Origin: Vicia villosa
Lineage: Eukaryota > Streptophyta > Magnoliopsida > Fabales > Fabaceae
Length of the DNA: 64,000 nt
NCBI RefSeq assembly: GCF_029867415.1
Contig: NW_026705150.1
Coordinates: forward strand, 434,001 to 498,000
Direction of reading: 5' to 3'
In this document: positions 11,501-22,000 of the stretch, in pieces
How positions within the stretch are numbered: position 1 is the stretch's first letter
Layout of the letters: the number at the start of each line of letters is the position of its first letter
Translations under genes and position numbers: made by a program
Notes under the pieces: generated by a model
Told to the model about the DNA's origin: nothing
Database searches by the model: none
What the model saw: only the letters and a program-made list of their open reading frames with translations

Positions 11501-11550
11501 GGTTTAAGTTCATTCTGAAAAACATCAGTATGGATTTATGCCCAGAATGA
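8416..11550 (+). CDS. pol: Copia pol: protease, integrase, reverse transcriptase, RNase H
   Basis: Open for 1044 codons; the first ATG in frame is at 8455. The frame probably normally fuses to gag by a +1 step in the A-run 8436-8440. The retropepsin motif WYLDSGCSRHMTG has its catalytic Asp at residue 19. Integrase has an HHCC region (WHRRLGHAS ... CEACQKGK), then D213, D276 and E312, spaced D-X35-E. RT has SLYGLKQAPRAWYE and the YVDD box at about residue 730. RNase H has FCDADYAGD, STTEAEYVAA and FCDNTSAI. No internal stop is seen. The domain order PR-INT-RT-RH is diagnostic of Ty1/copia. All catalytic residues are present, so the proteins should be functional if gag-pol is made. Confidence 0.95.
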   Translation: MQISLTAKRTKHNMSWYLDSGCSRHMTGRRSMFQDLVLKSGGEVKFGGDQKGKIIGSGTIKSGNSPSISNVLLVEGLTHNLLSISQLSDNGYDIIFNQESCKAVNQKDGSILFTGKRKNNIYKTDLQDLMSQKVTCLMSVSEEQWVWHRRLGHASLRKISQINKLNLVRGLPNLKFKSDALCEACQKGKFSKPAFKSKNVVSTSRPLELLHIDLFGPVKTASVRGKKYGLVIVDDYSRWTWVKFLKHKDETHSVFFDFCIQIQSEKECKIIKVRSDHGGEFENRSFEEFFKENGIAHDFSCPRTPQQNGVVERKNRTLQEMARTMINETNMAKHFWAEAINTACYIQNRISIRPILNKTPYELWKNRKPNISYFHPFGCVCFILNTKDHLGKFDSKAQKCFLLGYSERSKGYRVYNTETLIVEESINIRFDDKLGSEKPKQFDNFADCDIDISEVVEPRSNASEAELLRSKESEDQVSASLENLSISEEPSVRRSSRLISGHSEDVILGKKDDPIRTRAFLKNNADCQLGLVSLIEPTSVDHALEDPDWIIAMQEELNQFTRNDVWDLVPRPDGFNIIGTKWVFRNKLSEKGEVVRNKARLVAQGYSQQERIDYTETFAPVARLESIRLLISFATQHNITLYQMDVKSAFLNGYIDEEVYVHQPPGFEDSMSPNHVFKLKKSLYGLKQAPRAWYERLSSFLLDNGFTRGKVDTTLFCKTFKRDILICQIYVDDIIFGTSNATLGKEFAESMQAEFEMSMMGELKYFLGIQINQTSEGTYVHQTKYVKELLKKFNLLDCKEAKTPMHPTCILGKDEVSKKVDQKLYRGMIGSLLYLTASRPDILFSVCLCARFQSDPRESHLTAVKRILRYLKGTTNVGLVYRKSKEYNLVGFCDADYAGDRIERKSTSGSCQFLGSHLISWYSKKQATIALSTTEAEYVAAAGCSTQMLWMKSQLEDYQIFESNIPIFCDNTSAICLSKNPILHSKAKHIEIKHHFIRDYVQKGVISLNFVDTDHQWADIFTKPMAEDRFKFILKNISMDLCPE

Positions 11551-11984
11551 GAAGATGAGAAGTTCTCATGTATGAGTATCTTCTGAAATGAAAATGGACT
11601 ATTTTTTTTAGAAGTTCTGATTGAAATCTTTTAGAAATTATGATTCGGTTATTACTAACGTTTCATTGTCTAAGTTGATTCAGAACCTCTTTTAAAGCAA
11701 AACAGCTGTAATGTTTTATCTCGGGATGGTAAACCTGTCGTTACTGTTCATGGATAAGTGTGCGTGCAGTTGTAGGGACGCTGACCATAGGTAACTGTGC
11801 TAGTCACCTCATTTGTCTTTATTATCTCTCCTCACGTCACGTAACATTAAATGCTTTTCATCATTTACTCTCTTTCAGTTTTTCTTTATATTCTTCAAAC
11901 ACTTCTCCTTCCCTCTCATATTTTCTCTATTCACTCTATCTTTTTGCATTCATATCAAACCCTATCTGTTCATTATCTGCAAAT

Positions 11985-12385
11985 CCATCATAAACTCTTC
12001 ATCAAGCCCAGGAAACCATGGAAAAGATCAAAACAATAAGAGGAAAGCTGTTGAAACATCTCCATCCAAACCCAAAAAGATAAAGATCACCTATGACCCT
12101 CTCAAGGTGAATCCATTTGAAGCAATGTTATCTGGAAACTATTCTAGACGTGTGTTTCAACCCCCTGGTGAAAGCCCTCCATCATCTCCATCTTCTTCCT
12201 CATCTTGTTTCCTTCTAGACTCAACTTCCTCTTCATCTAACCTTTCCTCTCCCTCAACCCATTCCGAAGAAATCTCTTCATCGTCACCTGCTGAGAATGT
12301 TGTCTCTGATAAAGATTGTGGAAGATCTGCATCAGAACCAAGTCTCCCTGACCCCTCGCTTGGAAGCCCAAGAAGCAGTCAATGA
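11985..12385 (+). pseudogene. Remnant of the extra 3' ORF of the SIRE-type copia element
   Basis: An open frame without a usable ATG at its start, downstream of pol. It reads a basic segment (KRKAVETSPSKPKKIKI), then DPLKVNPFEAMLSGNYSRRV, then a very Ser/Pro-rich tail ending at TGA 12383-12385. SIRE/Maximus elements carry an env-like or unknown ORF here, usually far longer. The ATG at 12018 is in another frame. I read this as the N-terminal remnant of that ORF; the rest has been lost. The hydrophobic residues upstream (11813-11980) come from T-rich leader sequence and should not be read as a membrane protein without other support. Confidence 0.55.
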
Positions 12386-13120
12386 GGCGTTTCACTCCTT
12401 CATGGCATGCTGGCACAGACTTTGTCTTAGCTAGGGTCTTAGGCTTTGGTCTTAGTAGTTTTCTTTTCCTTGTTGCATCTGCTTGTTAAACATCTTCATG
12501 TAATATCTTTTGATAATAAATGAAAAAGTTTCTTTGCTTTTACATTCCAGTGATTTTATTTGTCGTTTTATTCATCTGAATCTTTTTGAGATATTCTTTT
12601 TGATGTTATGACAAAAAGGGGGAGAAGATAAATGATAAATGATTTGATTAATCTATCAGTTGCTGGGTAAAGCTCCCACACATTCACTAACAAGAACTGC
12701 AAGTTCTATATGGTTTAAGTGTTTTGCAGGTATAAAGAAGTGAAGAAAATCTTCAAAGCAAACACAAGAAGCAAAACCATGGAAACTGAAGCAAGCTGAG
12801 TGCTATCAAGCTTCAGAGATCAGAAGCAAGAAAGAAGAATGAATCAGAAGCACTGATAATAGAATTTGATCCATATTGGTCTATTTGTTTTGACAAAATT
12901 CTATTTGCTCTGATACATTATTTTAGCCTATATGGCTCTGATACATATAATGTGTTTGAATATACATTTTATGTTCTGACTCATTCATGCTGACTTTTGT
13001 CGTTTAGTTTTTGTTCTGTAACATTTCAGGATGTAGAGATGCTCTGATGATGCTCTGGTACATTCAACAATGTTCTGATACAAATCTAGCATGAAGTGAT
13101 GTTGGTAGAAATTCAAAGCT
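12386..13120 (+). other. Copia 3' untranslated region, no gene
   Basis: AT-rich, contains one internal purine tract (acaaaaagggggagaaga near 12611-12628) that duplicates the true 3' polypurine tract. A polyadenylation-like aataaatgaaaa lies at 12516-12527. No protein is recognised. Confidence 0.6.
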
Positions 13121-13390
13121 CTGAAGCTATCCGAGGGAAGCAGAAATCAGAAGCTGTGAATGTTCTAAAGATCCAGAAAACTCAAGTTCTGAAGCTGTCC
13201 TAGATGGAAGCAGAAGTCAGAAGCTGTGAATGTTCAGAAGATCAAAGAAATTCAAGTTCTGAAGCTGTCCTAGATGGAAGCAGGAATCAGAAGCTGTGAG
13301 TGTTCTAGGGATCTAAAAAAATTCTAGTTCTGAAGCTGTCCTATGGAAGCAGAAGTCAGAAGCTATGAATTCTCTGAAGACAGAAGCTTA
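13121..13390 (+). repeat. Tandem repeat, four copies of 68-71 bp, in copia 3' UTR
   Basis: Units begin ctgaagct at 13121, 13189, 13259 and 13330. Each carries two or three cagaag/tcagaagct words. The same cagaagc vocabulary recurs in gag and LTR of this element. Confidence 0.9.
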
Positions 13391-13453
13391 TAAGATCGTC
13401 TCTACCGAAATAATCAGGGAAGTCTTTTATTAAAAGTTCTTCGAGTATTTATT

Positions 13454-13618
13454 TCAGGGGGAGATTATTTATCTCAGGGGGAGAATGTTAATCTCAGGGG
13501 GAGACATATTCATATGCTTATGCTATAGCTGTGTAATTTGTCTTTTGCCGTCTGTTCTTTCTGATCGCAAATTCATATCATTTATATATGTTTTTGTCAT
13601 CATCAAAAAGGGGGAGAT
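13454..13618 (+). promoter_or_regulatory. Polypurine tract of the copia element and upstream PPT-like copies
   Basis: AAAAAGGGGGAGAT ends just before the right LTR (13605-13618). Three PPT-like tcagggggaga words spaced about 23 bp lie at about 13454-13506, and another at 12612. Repeated G-rich tracts are typical of SIRE elements. Confidence 0.75.
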
Positions 13619-14827
13619 TGTTAGAACAAGATTTGTTCTGATCAATTATCTTAGTTTTGATGATAACAATAATATGAATTTTGCTTAAGATTATATGGTA
13701 CTCTAATCCAATGCAATTTCCTTTTCAGGAAATATATAAAGAGTATGCATAATTCAGCGCTCAGAAGCTTTGTCTCAAAGGGTTCAGCATGCAACATCAG
13801 AACATGGTCTGGCAAGACATCAGAAGATGGTCGAAGCAGAATCAGAACATGGGTCTATGGAAGCATCAGAAGAACAAGAGAACAGAAGCACTGAAGTTCT
13901 GATGGTATCACGCTCAGAAGCACTTCAAGGTCAGAAGATCAGAAGATGCTATGCACCAAGCTGTTTGACTCTGATGATATTCAAACGTTGTATTCACAAA
14001 CATCAGATCAGAAGAAAGTACAAGTGGCAAGCTACGCTGACTGACAAAAGGAACGTTAAAAGCTACTAAAGGCTACGTCAGTAGACACAGCGTGAACAAG
14101 GCTCGAGGTAGTTGACAAAAGCGTATAACATTAAATGCGATGCTGTACGGAACACGCAAAGCATTAAATGCACTCAACGGTCATCTTCTCCAACGCCTAT
14201 AAATATGAAGTTCTGATGAGAAGCAAGGTTAACGAATTCTACATCTATTCTGTGAATATCAACTTGCTGAAACGCTGTTCAAATCAAAACTCAGAATCTT
14301 CATCTTCATCAAAGCTCACTACATTGCTGTTGTAATATATTAGTGAGATTAAGCTTAAACGTTAAGAGAAATATCACAGTTTGTGATTATCGCTTTTAAG
14401 AAGCATTTGTAATACTCTTAGAATTGATTACATTAAGTTGTAAGGAACTAGAGTGATCGTGTGGATCAGAATACTCTAGGAAGTCTTAGAGGTTATCTAA
14501 GCAGGTTGTAACTAGAGTGATCGTGTGGATCAGTAGACTCTAGAAAAGTCTTAGAGGGTATCTAAGCAGTTGTTCCTGGAGTGATCAGTGTGTGATCAGA
14601 AGACTCTGGAAGACTTAGTTGCTGACTAAGTGGAGAACCATTGTAATCCGTGCGATTAGTGGATTAAATCCTCAGTTGAGGTAAATCATCTCTGCGGGGG
14701 TGGACTGGAGTAGTTTAGTTAACAACGAACCAGGATAAAAATAACTGTGCAATTTATTTTTATCTGTCAAGTTTTTAAAGCTACACTTATTCAAACCCCC
14801 CCTTTCTAAGTGTTTTTCTATCCTTCA
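13619..14827 (+). repeat. Copia right LTR
   Basis: 1209 bp, TGTTAGAACAAG to TCCTTCA, followed by the gtatg duplication. TATA box at 14198-14206. Confidence 0.97.
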
Positions 14828-15136
14828 GTATGTAGGCCCAAAGCTTAACGCTTTGCCGAGCTTATTTTAAAAATAAAACAAACTCTTTTTTAGCACACAC
14901 ACACAGATTTTTAAAAAGGTTCCTGTGGAGTACCACAGATATGAGGGGTGCTTAAAACCTTCCCCTCATATAATCAACACCCGTACCTGAGATCTCTTTC
15001 TTGTTTTTAAAACAAAACTTTGGGTTTTACGTTCTTTTCCCTTTCCCTTTGAAAAAATAAAGTGCGGTGGCGATTTCAAACGGAATATTGATTCGAGTCA
15101 ATCCCATGGCTTCGATATCAGATTTTCCCCGCTACA
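14828..15136 (+). repeat. Element A left LTR, second part
   Basis: Resumes with gtatgtaggcccaaag exactly as the uninterrupted right LTR does at 39060, and ends ccccgctaca. Together the two parts give 3230 bp, equal to the right LTR. A PBS-like TGGCGATTTC lies at 15068-15077 within U5. Confidence 0.96.
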
Positions 15137-15143
15137 GAAAAAA

Positions 15144-15161
15144 TGGCGACTTCACTGGGGA
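15144..15161 (+). promoter_or_regulatory. Primer-binding site of element A
   Basis: TGGCGACTTCACTGGGGA begins 8 bases after the LTR. TGGCGAC-type sites, ascribed to tRNA-Arg, are characteristic of Ogre/Tat elements. Confidence 0.75.
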
Positions 15162-16225
15162 TCCAGTTTTAAGTGTGTTAAGCCTATTTTTGTTTATCTG
15201 TGTGTTTTATTTGTATATATTATTGTGTGCTTTGTTTGTTTATTTTCTTTTTTTTCTCTTTTTGGTGCTCGATGGTTCCTCTGTGATGAGATAAAGTTCT
15301 AACCCGAACTTTGGTGAGTAACTTGAGATAGGAGGTGGTAAGACCAATAGTCGCATGTCAGGAGCAATCCTTAACATGAGCGTCATATGGTGGAACCCCA
15401 ATCAGTGGAGGCCTCATGGAAGGTAGTAGAGGTTGTTGCGAATCATCGTGATAACGCTATTACTTTCAATAGTGAGTGTCCGTAGAAGCTGAATGGCCTA
15501 GAACCCTTTTTAACCAATCTAAGCCTTTTTAGGATGTAGTGCAGAAACAAGATCAAGTACCAATTTGAGCTTGTTGTCATGCGATACTACGCTCAGACGA
15601 GGTCTTTTTAGGCATATTATTGGCGCCCATGAGCAATTGTGCGTGCCGGTAGTATCCGATAGAAGATTGAAAACTCTGGGAACCTTTGTAGAACCCGTTC
15701 GGCAGGTACAAAATTCCCTAGTTCATACCTTTGTGGGTGGTTCTTAACCTTGACTCCATGCTCGTGACGTCGAACCTTTGAACCCTGTTTGTGTGACCGT
15801 GTGTGATCTTGATTGTGATTGATGCATAAACCATGCATCCATGCATTCATTTGATTTCCAAGGAACTCATAGGTCTTTCTTTGTAAATATCATAAGTTTC
15901 ATCAAATTCAATGGATCTTGGGTGTCGATGAGGTGAAAACCTTAATCCACCAAAATGGATGATTGATCTTGATGATAACTTGATCAAAGTTTTGATCCAA
16001 TATAGGATTTACCTCCTTCATGTTTTGATGTTTACAAAGTAATAACTTGAATTCTTTGAAAATCAAATAAATAAATAAAAAAAAACAGCAATTGCATCAT
16101 TTGCATACATACATCCAGGTTGTCCAGAAAACTTATCCTTGTCTGTCTCCATCTTCAGAGTTGTTGTCTACCGTCAAGCTGATTCCTCCACACAAGTACG
16201 GAACTAGAGCGCTGTTAGACAAAGA
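15162..16225 (+). other. Leader of element A, no gene
   Basis: About 1 kb between PBS and gag. It holds taacccgaac (15300) like the taacccggat in C's leader (47370), but no ORF1 as in C or in full Ogre elements. Only short chance ORFs are present. Possible packaging region. Confidence 0.6.
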
Positions 16226-17734
16226 ATGGCAGATCAAGAGAAACATAACATGGAAGTCAGAATGGAAATTGATGAGTTGAAATCAGGCATGATTAAGCTT
16301 ACCGAGATGATGCAAGTGTTGATGGCTAGGACTGATCCCCCTCAGAGGACTGTTATTTCCGAAGTCTCCACTGTTGTTGTTGATCCTTTACAGGTTCAGA
16401 AGCCACCTTCTACTTGGCCAGAATTTGGGTTACCTGAGAATTTCTCTCCAACATATGTCAATGCTTCTATGGTGGGTCAAACTTCGAGGCAGATATTCCA
16501 ACCTCCGGTCTTTTCTGAACCTCCACCCGTTGTTCATACTACTGCTCAAGCTGTTCCAGTTCGCTATGACAATCCTCTCTATGATTACCGTTCTGTTGGT
16601 TCTGGAAGTGTTAGTCAAGGAGATTGTGGTGAAGTTGAAGAAGTCCGGGAGCAATATCAGGCATTGGAAAAGAGGCTAAGAGCCATGGAAGGAAGCAATT
16701 TCTTTAGTGTGAATGCTGATAATATGGGTCTTGTTTCAAATCTTGTCATGCCTTCCAAGTTCAAAGTTCCCGAGTTTGAGAAGTACAAGGGGCATACTTG
16801 TCCAAGGAGTCATTTGACCATGTACTATAGAAAGATGACTGCTTACACCAACAACCAGAATTTTCTCGTTCATTGCTTTCAAGACAGTTTAAGTGGAGCT
16901 TCGTTGAAGTGGTACATGAGTTTGGAAAAGGGTTGTGTTCAAAACTTCCAAGATTTAGCTGATGCATTCATGAAACAATACAAGTATAATCTGGATATGG
17001 CACCTGACCGTCGTCAACTTCAGAACATGGCTCAGAAGGAAAAGGAATCTTTCAAAGAATATGCTCAACGTTGGAGAGAATTGGCTTCCCAAGTTGAACC
17101 ACCATTGGCTGAGAAAGAATTGACTGGAATGTTCATGGATACTCTCTCCCCTTTCTACTGGGAGAAAATGATTGGAAGTGTGTCCTCAAACTTCACAGAC
17201 TTGGTTACTATTGGTCAGAGACTCGAAAAAGGAATCAAGAATGGGAAAGTTACTCATGTTGCTGAATCTTCTGGTGGATCAAAGAAACCTTATGGAAACT
17301 TCCACAAGAAGAAAGAGAATGAGACCAATGATGTGTCAGATGACAGAAGGGGATCTCGTCGTAGACCTCAAAATGGTGATCAACCTTATGTAGCTGCTGT
17401 TGCTCCTGTGCAAGTTCAAGCTGTTAAGCGGAATCAAATTCGTAATAGGATCGACTTTGATCCTATCCCCATGACTTATACGGAACTGTATCCTGCTTTG
17501 GTCCAGAAAGGGTTGATTACAACAAGAGCTATGCCGCCTCCTCGAAATCCTCTCCCTGATGGTTTCAGATCTGATCTTCATTGTCCTTTCCATCAAGGTG
17601 CAGCAGGCCATGATTTAGAAAGATGTTTCCCTCTGAAGGAAAGAGTTCAAGAGTTGGTGAGATCAAAGATGCTTTCTTTCAAAGATATGGGTCCTAATGT
17701 CGTCACTAATCCTTTGCCAGATCAAAGTGGCTGA
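16226..17734 (+). CDS. gag: Element A gag (Ogre/Tat type)
   Basis: 502 codons from ATG 16226 (aaagaATGgcagat). The N-terminus is coiled coil (EVRMEIDELKSGMIKLTEMM). A Pro-rich linker (about 50-120) precedes the retrotransposon gag capsid core at about 180-330 (PSKFKVPEFEKYKG, FQDSLSGASLKWYMSLE, KESFKEYAQRWRELASQVEP). A basic region (370-410) and the Ogre-type element TYTELYPALVQKGLI follow, then a CX2HX5HX4C knuckle CPFHQGAAGHDLERC at about 454-468. The frame ends shortly after, with no protease or RT following it. It is intact in a retroelement with no other ORF, which suggests selection or very recent insertion. Capsid formation and RNA packaging is the family role. Confidence 0.9.
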   Translation: MADQEKHNMEVRMEIDELKSGMIKLTEMMQVLMARTDPPQRTVISEVSTVVVDPLQVQKPPSTWPEFGLPENFSPTYVNASMVGQTSRQIFQPPVFSEPPPVVHTTAQAVPVRYDNPLYDYRSVGSGSVSQGDCGEVEEVREQYQALEKRLRAMEGSNFFSVNADNMGLVSNLVMPSKFKVPEFEKYKGHTCPRSHLTMYYRKMTAYTNNQNFLVHCFQDSLSGASLKWYMSLEKGCVQNFQDLADAFMKQYKYNLDMAPDRRQLQNMAQKEKESFKEYAQRWRELASQVEPPLAEKELTGMFMDTLSPFYWEKMIGSVSSNFTDLVTIGQRLEKGIKNGKVTHVAESSGGSKKPYGNFHKKKENETNDVSDDRRGSRRRPQNGDQPYVAAVAPVQVQAVKRNQIRNRIDFDPIPMTYTELYPALVQKGLITTRAMPPPRNPLPDGFRSDLHCPFHQGAAGHDLERCFPLKERVQELVRSKMLSFKDMGPNVVTNPLPDQSG

Positions 17735-17928
17735 AGACAAGTCAAAGCCCAATTTTCCTAAAGCCAAGTGTTTCAGACGAGATAGCTCATCTTTGTTGCT
17801 GATTAGTCACTAGGCCTTGATTCTGTACTGTTTGTATTTCCTTTATTGTGCTGTTTACTTTTAGACTTTGTTTGTTTCTGAATGGTGATTTTAATGAAAT
17901 GAGCATTGCATATTTTGAATTCATTCAT
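17735..17928 (+). other. Element A sequence between gag and the B insertion, no gene
   Basis: Short AT-rich non-coding stretch. The B target duplication ctact follows at 17929-17933. Confidence 0.5.
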
Positions 17929-17933
17929 CTACT

Positions 17934-18920
17934 TGTTAGCTGAAGATTTCGTTTTATATTATTTGTCCTTCGAAGGAGTTGAGAATCGAAGGAAAGATGG
18001 TTACTGATGGCCATCCCTTAAAAAGTAAAAGAATGGCTACTGATGGTCATGCTTCGAAAAATAAAGACTTCTAAGTTCGATGAAGATAAGTGAACGCTGA
18101 AAGATTAATGAAAACATATGTCTTCGGGACTTAGACAAAATTCATAGAATATGTATTCAAGTATTACTACTTAGCGTGTTTTTTAGTAGTGTTTGTTTAA
18201 TACACTGCCACGCGTCGAAGATGGACTCAGGCGGGAAGACTTGAAATTCGAAGACGGTTTCGTAACCGTTCAACAACAGATGGCTTCGCTGGAAGTTCTG
18301 ATGAGAAACGTGGCAGCAGATTAGTATAGGACCGTTAAGGTCGAAACTAGTATAAATAGGAGTCTTAGTGTTAGGATTCTGTGTGTTCATTTTGTACAAA
18401 TCACTCACATATTTACTCAAGTATCAAGCGTTAAGAGAAAGAGTTCGCTGAGAAAATGTACGTATGACACCACCATTTTAATACATGTGTATTATCCTTT
18501 GCTTTTAAATATCTTTCAGAATTACTGCATTTCGTTTACTTCTTGCCATTTACGTTTCTGCATCTTTACTTTAACGTCATTTACTTTCGAATTACTTTCA
18601 TGCTATTTACTTTCAAAGTCTTTTATATTTCTGCAGTTTAAGATTCTTTACGTTTCAATTGTCCTTTTAATTTTTTATGTTATGTCACTTCGATGAAGTC
18701 ACATTTATATGTAACAAAGTGATTGTCAAGACTATTTGTTCTGTTAATCGAACAACGCTTATTGAAGAAGACAAATAATGAATATGGTTCGGACAAACAT
18801 TGATAACAATCTTCTTGACTATGTGTCCTAGGATCAATCTAGTCGATCCTGCAAGTAACCAAATCATATTTATTATAGTTTGGAAGACTAGCGGTTGTTT
18901 ACCGAAAATCACCGTAAACA
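17934..18920 (+). repeat. Element B left LTR
   Basis: 987 bp. TATAAATAG at 18351-18359. Differs from the right LTR at about 18229, 18242, 18755 and 18905. Confidence 0.97.
18351..18359 (+). promoter_or_regulatory. TATA box of element B left LTR
   Basis: TATAAATAG, also at 33036-33044 in the right LTR. In the related F LTR the corresponding site reads agtaaaaataaag (about 58567) and looks weakened. Confidence 0.65.
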
Positions 18921-18923
18921 AAT

Positions 18924-18941
18924 TGGCACGCCCAGTGGGAC
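18924..18941 (+). promoter_or_regulatory. Primer-binding site of element B
   Basis: TGGCACGCCCAGTGGGAC starts 3 bases after the LTR; identical in F at 59115-59132. I do not assign the tRNA. Confidence 0.7.
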
Positions 18942-19004
18942 AGTGTCAAGCAGATTGTTTTAATCAATTGCTTTATTTTTGTCTAGACAATATCAAGATC
19001 TTGT

Positions 19005-22000
19005 ATGAACCTTAGGAACGGTAAATTAAAGAACAGTGCACAACCGATTCCCAAACGAAGGTACAACAGGAAAATGGTCGTTACGGCCAGTGCAGGGGGT
19101 AATCAAGATCCCCCACAAGGTTCAGGATCAGGAGCGGCAAATTCGACTTCTACTCAAGAAACACGAGATGCAACGGGTCCAAATGGATCGAGACCTGCAG
19201 ATAATTCCCAGACTATGCCTGAAAATAATACAGCACCCTCAGGGACTGTTCCAGTTTCAGTGTCGACAACCGCACCCTCATCCACAAGCGCAGAGGACGT
19301 ATTGTTCGCCTCGACAAATGCTGCAAACAATTCATTTGGTCAAGGCACGAACTCCGCTTTCGAATGGAGACCAAATAATCCATACGGAATGCCATACCCA
19401 TATGGAACAGGCGTACGAGGGGCAGGACATATATATGCCCCAACTAACAATGCGACATTTTCACCAAATGTTAGTTCAGTGGGTCGAAGTGCACATAACG
19501 CTGGTTTCTCTACCCAGATGCCTCACTTTACCACAAATAACCAAGCAGCATTTCGACAAGAAATGGATGCGAGCAACCATGATATGGTAGGGGTTTTGGC
19601 CAGAGAATTGACTTCAGTTTTAAGCCCACTAATGGCAAATGTTACTACTACAAATAGAGAAAACATGGAGACTTTCCAAAAGATATCATCTCAGATGAAT
19701 CGAATGGCAGAATTCATGGGAGTGACGCCACCTAAAAGGAAAGACAAACAGCCTTCGAATCAAGAAGAGAGGCCCATTTTAGAACGTGTACAAGACATAG
19801 TTCCATCATCTAGGACAACTACTAGGGATGTAGGCCCCTCACGAAGAACGGAGGTGTTCGAAGGAACTCCAATAATTAACTTAGAAGCTTCAAATCAAAG
19901 AACTGTCCCCGTTCGACAAGAAACGGAGGAGGAGCAACCCAGATTAAGGATTGTGGGTAGGAACGAACACCCAGATGAGATTGTTCAAAGAGTCAGAAGA
20001 GAAAATCTGGCTACAGAAAATAACTTAACTGCCATGATAGAAAGGGTTATGGCCAATAATGGCCTTAGTACTGGACTTAGGGGTCCAAACTATACATCCC
20101 CTATATCAGATTATATCATGCAGACAGAATTGCCTAGGGGCACTAAGGTACCCAAATTTACAAAATTTTCAGGCGAAACGAACGAGTCAACGGTGGAACA
20201 TATTGCTAGATATTTGACGGAAGCAGGAAACTTAGCGGGAAACGAGGATTTAAGGATCAAGTATTTCCCTAGTTCACTGACAAAAAATGCCTTCATTTGG
20301 TTTACTACTTTGCCACCAAATTCGATAGATGCATGGGCATACTTGGAAAGACTTTTCCATGAGCAATTCTACATGGGTCAAACTAAGATAAGTTTGAAAG
20401 AATTGGCCAGTGTTAAAAGAAAATTCACAGAAACAATTGATGATTATTTAAATAGGTTCCGTCTGTTGAAATCAAGGTGTTTTACAACAGTCCCAGAGCA
20501 TGAACTTGTTGAAATGGCTGCAGGTGGTCTAGATTATTCAATAAGAAAGAAACTAGATACCCAATACCTTAGGGACATGGCCCAATTAGCAGACAGGGTT
20601 CGACAAGTCGAACGACTGAAGGCAGAAAAAGTTAGGGCGAATAAAAGTTATAAGAAAGAAAGAGTAGCGTATGTCGAAGCCAAGGACGCTGATGAGTCTT
20701 TCAATGACTCGTATAGCCCTGAAGAAGTCGAAATAGACTTGGCTGAATTGAAAGAAGTGCCACCTTATGCTTGCAAACTGCTAAATCCTGCCAATGGGAA
20801 AAACCCAGTAGAAAACGATAAGAATGATAGGTTCCCTAAGAAAACTTATACATTCGACATTACCAAGTGTGATGAAATATTTGATTTATTGGTAAAAGAT
20901 GGCCAAATGATACTACCTCCAAATTCAAAAATTCCTCCGTTGGAACAACGGAAGAAAAGAGGTTTTTGTAAATATCATGGGTTTTTAGGCCATAAAACTT
21001 CTCAATGTTTTCTTTTCAGGGATCTAATTCAAAATGCTCTCAATGATGGAAGGTTGAAGTTTGCTGACAAGACCAAGAGTCATATGAGGGTCGATACCAA
21101 TCCCCTAAACATTGCTGACGCTAGCCTCTGCGAGGTAGAAGATATCAACATGGTGGAGGTTTCTGAGGTCGAAGTTGTGGAGACTAAAGCAATGTTCAAT
21201 GGAAAGCAGGCTACTGAAAGCCTAAATGGTGATATAATCTTCAATACTGATGTTGAAGAATCTTCCAAGGCAGAAATAACTGAAGCCTCGAAGGAAGAAA
21301 ACAGCGAGGCCACTGAAGACCTCAGGATGAAACTCCAGAAAATCCAGATCTCTGAAGTTCCTCCAGCAGCGGTTAACATGGTTAGCGCCAGACGACCAGT
21401 GTCTGAATTTGGCGAACTAGAGACATGGCTGACGAGGAAAAATGGGGGCATCGAAGTTCCTCCAAGAACCGAAAGCCTCAAAGAATATCTCTGGAATTAC
21501 CACGAGAGAAATGGTGGTAAGCAATGGATGTGTCCAAGGTGTTCGATCATGCTGAATCGAAGGGTCGAAGCCAACTTCGAAAGGGTTCGACGCGAAAGGT
21601 GGGAACACCCAGGAAGAGAGCCAAATCCCCTACTACAACTGTACCCAAAGATGGAGGAAAGCTTGGTAGGATTTTTGGTCAGATGCCACAAAGAAAACAC
21701 TGAAGTTGCTCTCTGCCCAAGATGTGGGGCAGTCTATGACGAAATGCTAGCACGATCATTCGAACGTGTGTATTGCTACATGAGTCAAGAAACTCAGGGG
21801 TTGCGCCCCAACCTGTACGGTTTCGACATTTGGACTCCAACAAAGAGGCCTGATAGCCCACATCCTAGGACTCGAAGGGTGACGTTCAAAGTCCCTGCAA
21901 ATGCACCCAGGGATAGGTGGGTACAAGCTGATGCAAGAACCAACAAATGGCGAAGTTGGGACCAAGGTGGTAGAACTGCAATGGCATATAGGAAACAATT

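Larger units (their letters stand above)
5317..14827 (+). mobile_element. Ty1/copia element of SIRE/Maximus type, nearly intact, inserted in A's LTR
   Basis: 9511 bp with 1209-bp LTRs (5317-6525, 13619-14827) beginning TGTTAGAACAAG and ending TCCTTCA, and a perfect 5-bp duplication gtatg (5312-5316, 14828-14832). The LTRs differ by eye at two positions only. The order gag, PR, INT, RT, RNase H is Ty1/copia. Large size, long gag with acidic and coiled-coil tail, extra 3' ORF and repeated GGGGGAGA tracts point to the SIRE/Maximus lineage. It is the youngest closed insertion in the window. Confidence 0.96.

Noticed and set aside
11813..11984. Transmembrane env-like protein after copia pol
   Set aside because: The hydrophobic Phe/Leu stretch comes from T-rich DNA and the frame has no ATG there. 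Only the downstream basic and Ser-rich part resembles the SIRE extra ORF.
12386..13120. Continuation of an env-like ORF in the copia 3' region
   Set aside because: No frame stays open beyond short stretches, so it is described as untranslated.
16374..16679. 101-codon ORF overlapping A gag
   Set aside because: It is a shifted frame of the Pro-rich gag linker, with no features of its own.
21080..21481. 133-codon minus-strand ORF within B gag-pro
   Set aside because: It is the complement of the gag-pro frame. Ser/Ile-rich composition is typical of a shadow frame.
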